Origin: an uncultured bacterium
GTDB taxonomy: Bacteria; Bacteroidota; Bacteroidia; Bacteroidales; Marinifilaceae
Direction: 5' to 3'
NCBI GenBank assembly: GCA_905215395.1
Contig: CAJMQA010000071.1
Location: 1 to 12,896, forward strand
Length of the DNA: 12,896 nt
In this document: positions 12,616 to 12,896 of the stretch, piece after piece
Position numbering within the stretch: the first letter of the stretch is position 1
How the letters are laid out: every line of letters begins with the position of its first letter
The notes under the pieces: model-generated
Databases searched by the model: none
Seen by the model: the letters and a program-made list of their open reading frames with translations, nothing else
What the model was told of the DNA's origin: nothing
Made by a program: the position numbers and the translations under genes

Positions 12616-12896
12616 TTACTGATGTAAAGTTCCTGTATTTACAACAGGCTGTGCTGCTTCATCGGCACATAATACCACGAGCAAGTTGCTGACCATAGCT
12701 GCCTTTTTGTCTTCATCCAAATCCACAATTTGTTCCTCGGATAATTTATGCAATGCCATCTGTACCATACTGACAGCTCCTTCAACAATTTTCTCCCGGG
12801 CAGAAATAATTGCATCAGCCTGTTGCCGTCTTAACATCACACCGGCTATCTCTGAAGCGTAAGCCAGATAATTGATACGCGCCTCTACCACTTCTA
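12616..12896 (-). CDS. SPFH-domain protein, C-terminal part (cut by window edge)
   Basis: Only about the last 93 residues are present; the frame stays open through the right edge, so the true start lies outside. The visible sequence includes R-I-N-Y-L-A-Y-A-S-E-I-A-G-V-M-L-R-R-Q-Q-A-D-A-I-I-S-A-R-E-K-I-V-E-G-A-V, a helical stretch typical of the region after the SPFH (stomatin/prohibitin/flotillin) domain. It ends in a hydrophobic V-S-N-L-L-V-V-L-C segment and a Q-P-V-V-N-T-G-T-L-H-Q tail. I recall closely similar ends in Bacteroides SPFH proteins. Such proteins form ring or cage-like membrane assemblies, but the role of this group is not known. The domain itself is outside the window, so the assignment rests on the C-terminal signature and on the Arc-like gene 6 bp downstream. 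Confidence 0.8.
   Translation of the reverse strand, partial: EVVEARINYLAYASEIAGVMLRRQQADAIISAREKIVEGAVSMVQMALHKLSEEQIVDLDEDKKAAMVSNLLVVLCADEAAQPVVNTGTLHQ

Noticed and set aside
12616..12891. A complete 91-residue protein starting at 12891
   Set aside because: The apparent start codon is GTG (valine) inside an open frame that runs through the window edge; the sequence matches the C terminus of a longer SPFH protein.

Overview
The window looks like a chromosomal segment of a Bacteroidota bacterium, most likely order Bacteroidales. The evidence is a bifunctional HisB, a GldB-type lipoprotein next to nadE, a DUF4924 protein, an SPFH/Arc-like pair, AT-rich spacers, and promoters of the TTTG-N19-TAnnTTTG type with little Shine-Dalgarno signal. 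A family such as Odoribacteraceae is possible but cannot be settled from this sequence. I see no insertion sequence, phage gene, CRISPR array, tRNA or rRNA, and base composition looks even across the window.

Positions 1-4720 (minus strand) hold the front part of a histidine operon, read as leader peptide, hisG, hisD, hisC, hisB, hisH (cut by the left edge). Upstream of hisG is a complete candidate transcription attenuator that ordinary gene calling would miss. It has a good Bacteroidota promoter, a 17-residue leader peptide with seven histidines, an intrinsic terminator, and an alternative helix that would take apart the terminator's 5' arm. Together with the long-form, feedback-regulated HisG, this predicts control by histidine at both transcription and enzyme level.

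Positions 4740-7934 (minus) are a compact five-gene run: rplY/ctc (L25), pth, an S4-domain protein of the HslR type, a DUF4924 protein and a secreted beta-rich protein. Its end lies only 20 bp from the histidine promoter. Divergent from it, a 56-residue 2[4Fe-4S] ferredoxin (8174-8344, plus) ends in a bidirectional terminator shared with 5-formyltetrahydrofolate cyclo-ligase, which lies downstream of gldB (8396-9949, minus).

A 122-bp divergent spacer with a 10-bp-arm inverted repeat separates gldB from nadE (plus). nadE encodes a two-domain NAD+ synthase whose amidase domain appears to have lost its catalytic cysteine. A Crp/Fnr-family regulator follows in the same direction. The right edge (minus) holds an Arc-like ribbon-helix-helix protein and the C-terminal end of an SPFH-domain protein, meeting the regulator gene at a shared hairpin.

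The two points most worth following are the histidine attenuator and the apparently disabled glutaminase half of NadE.
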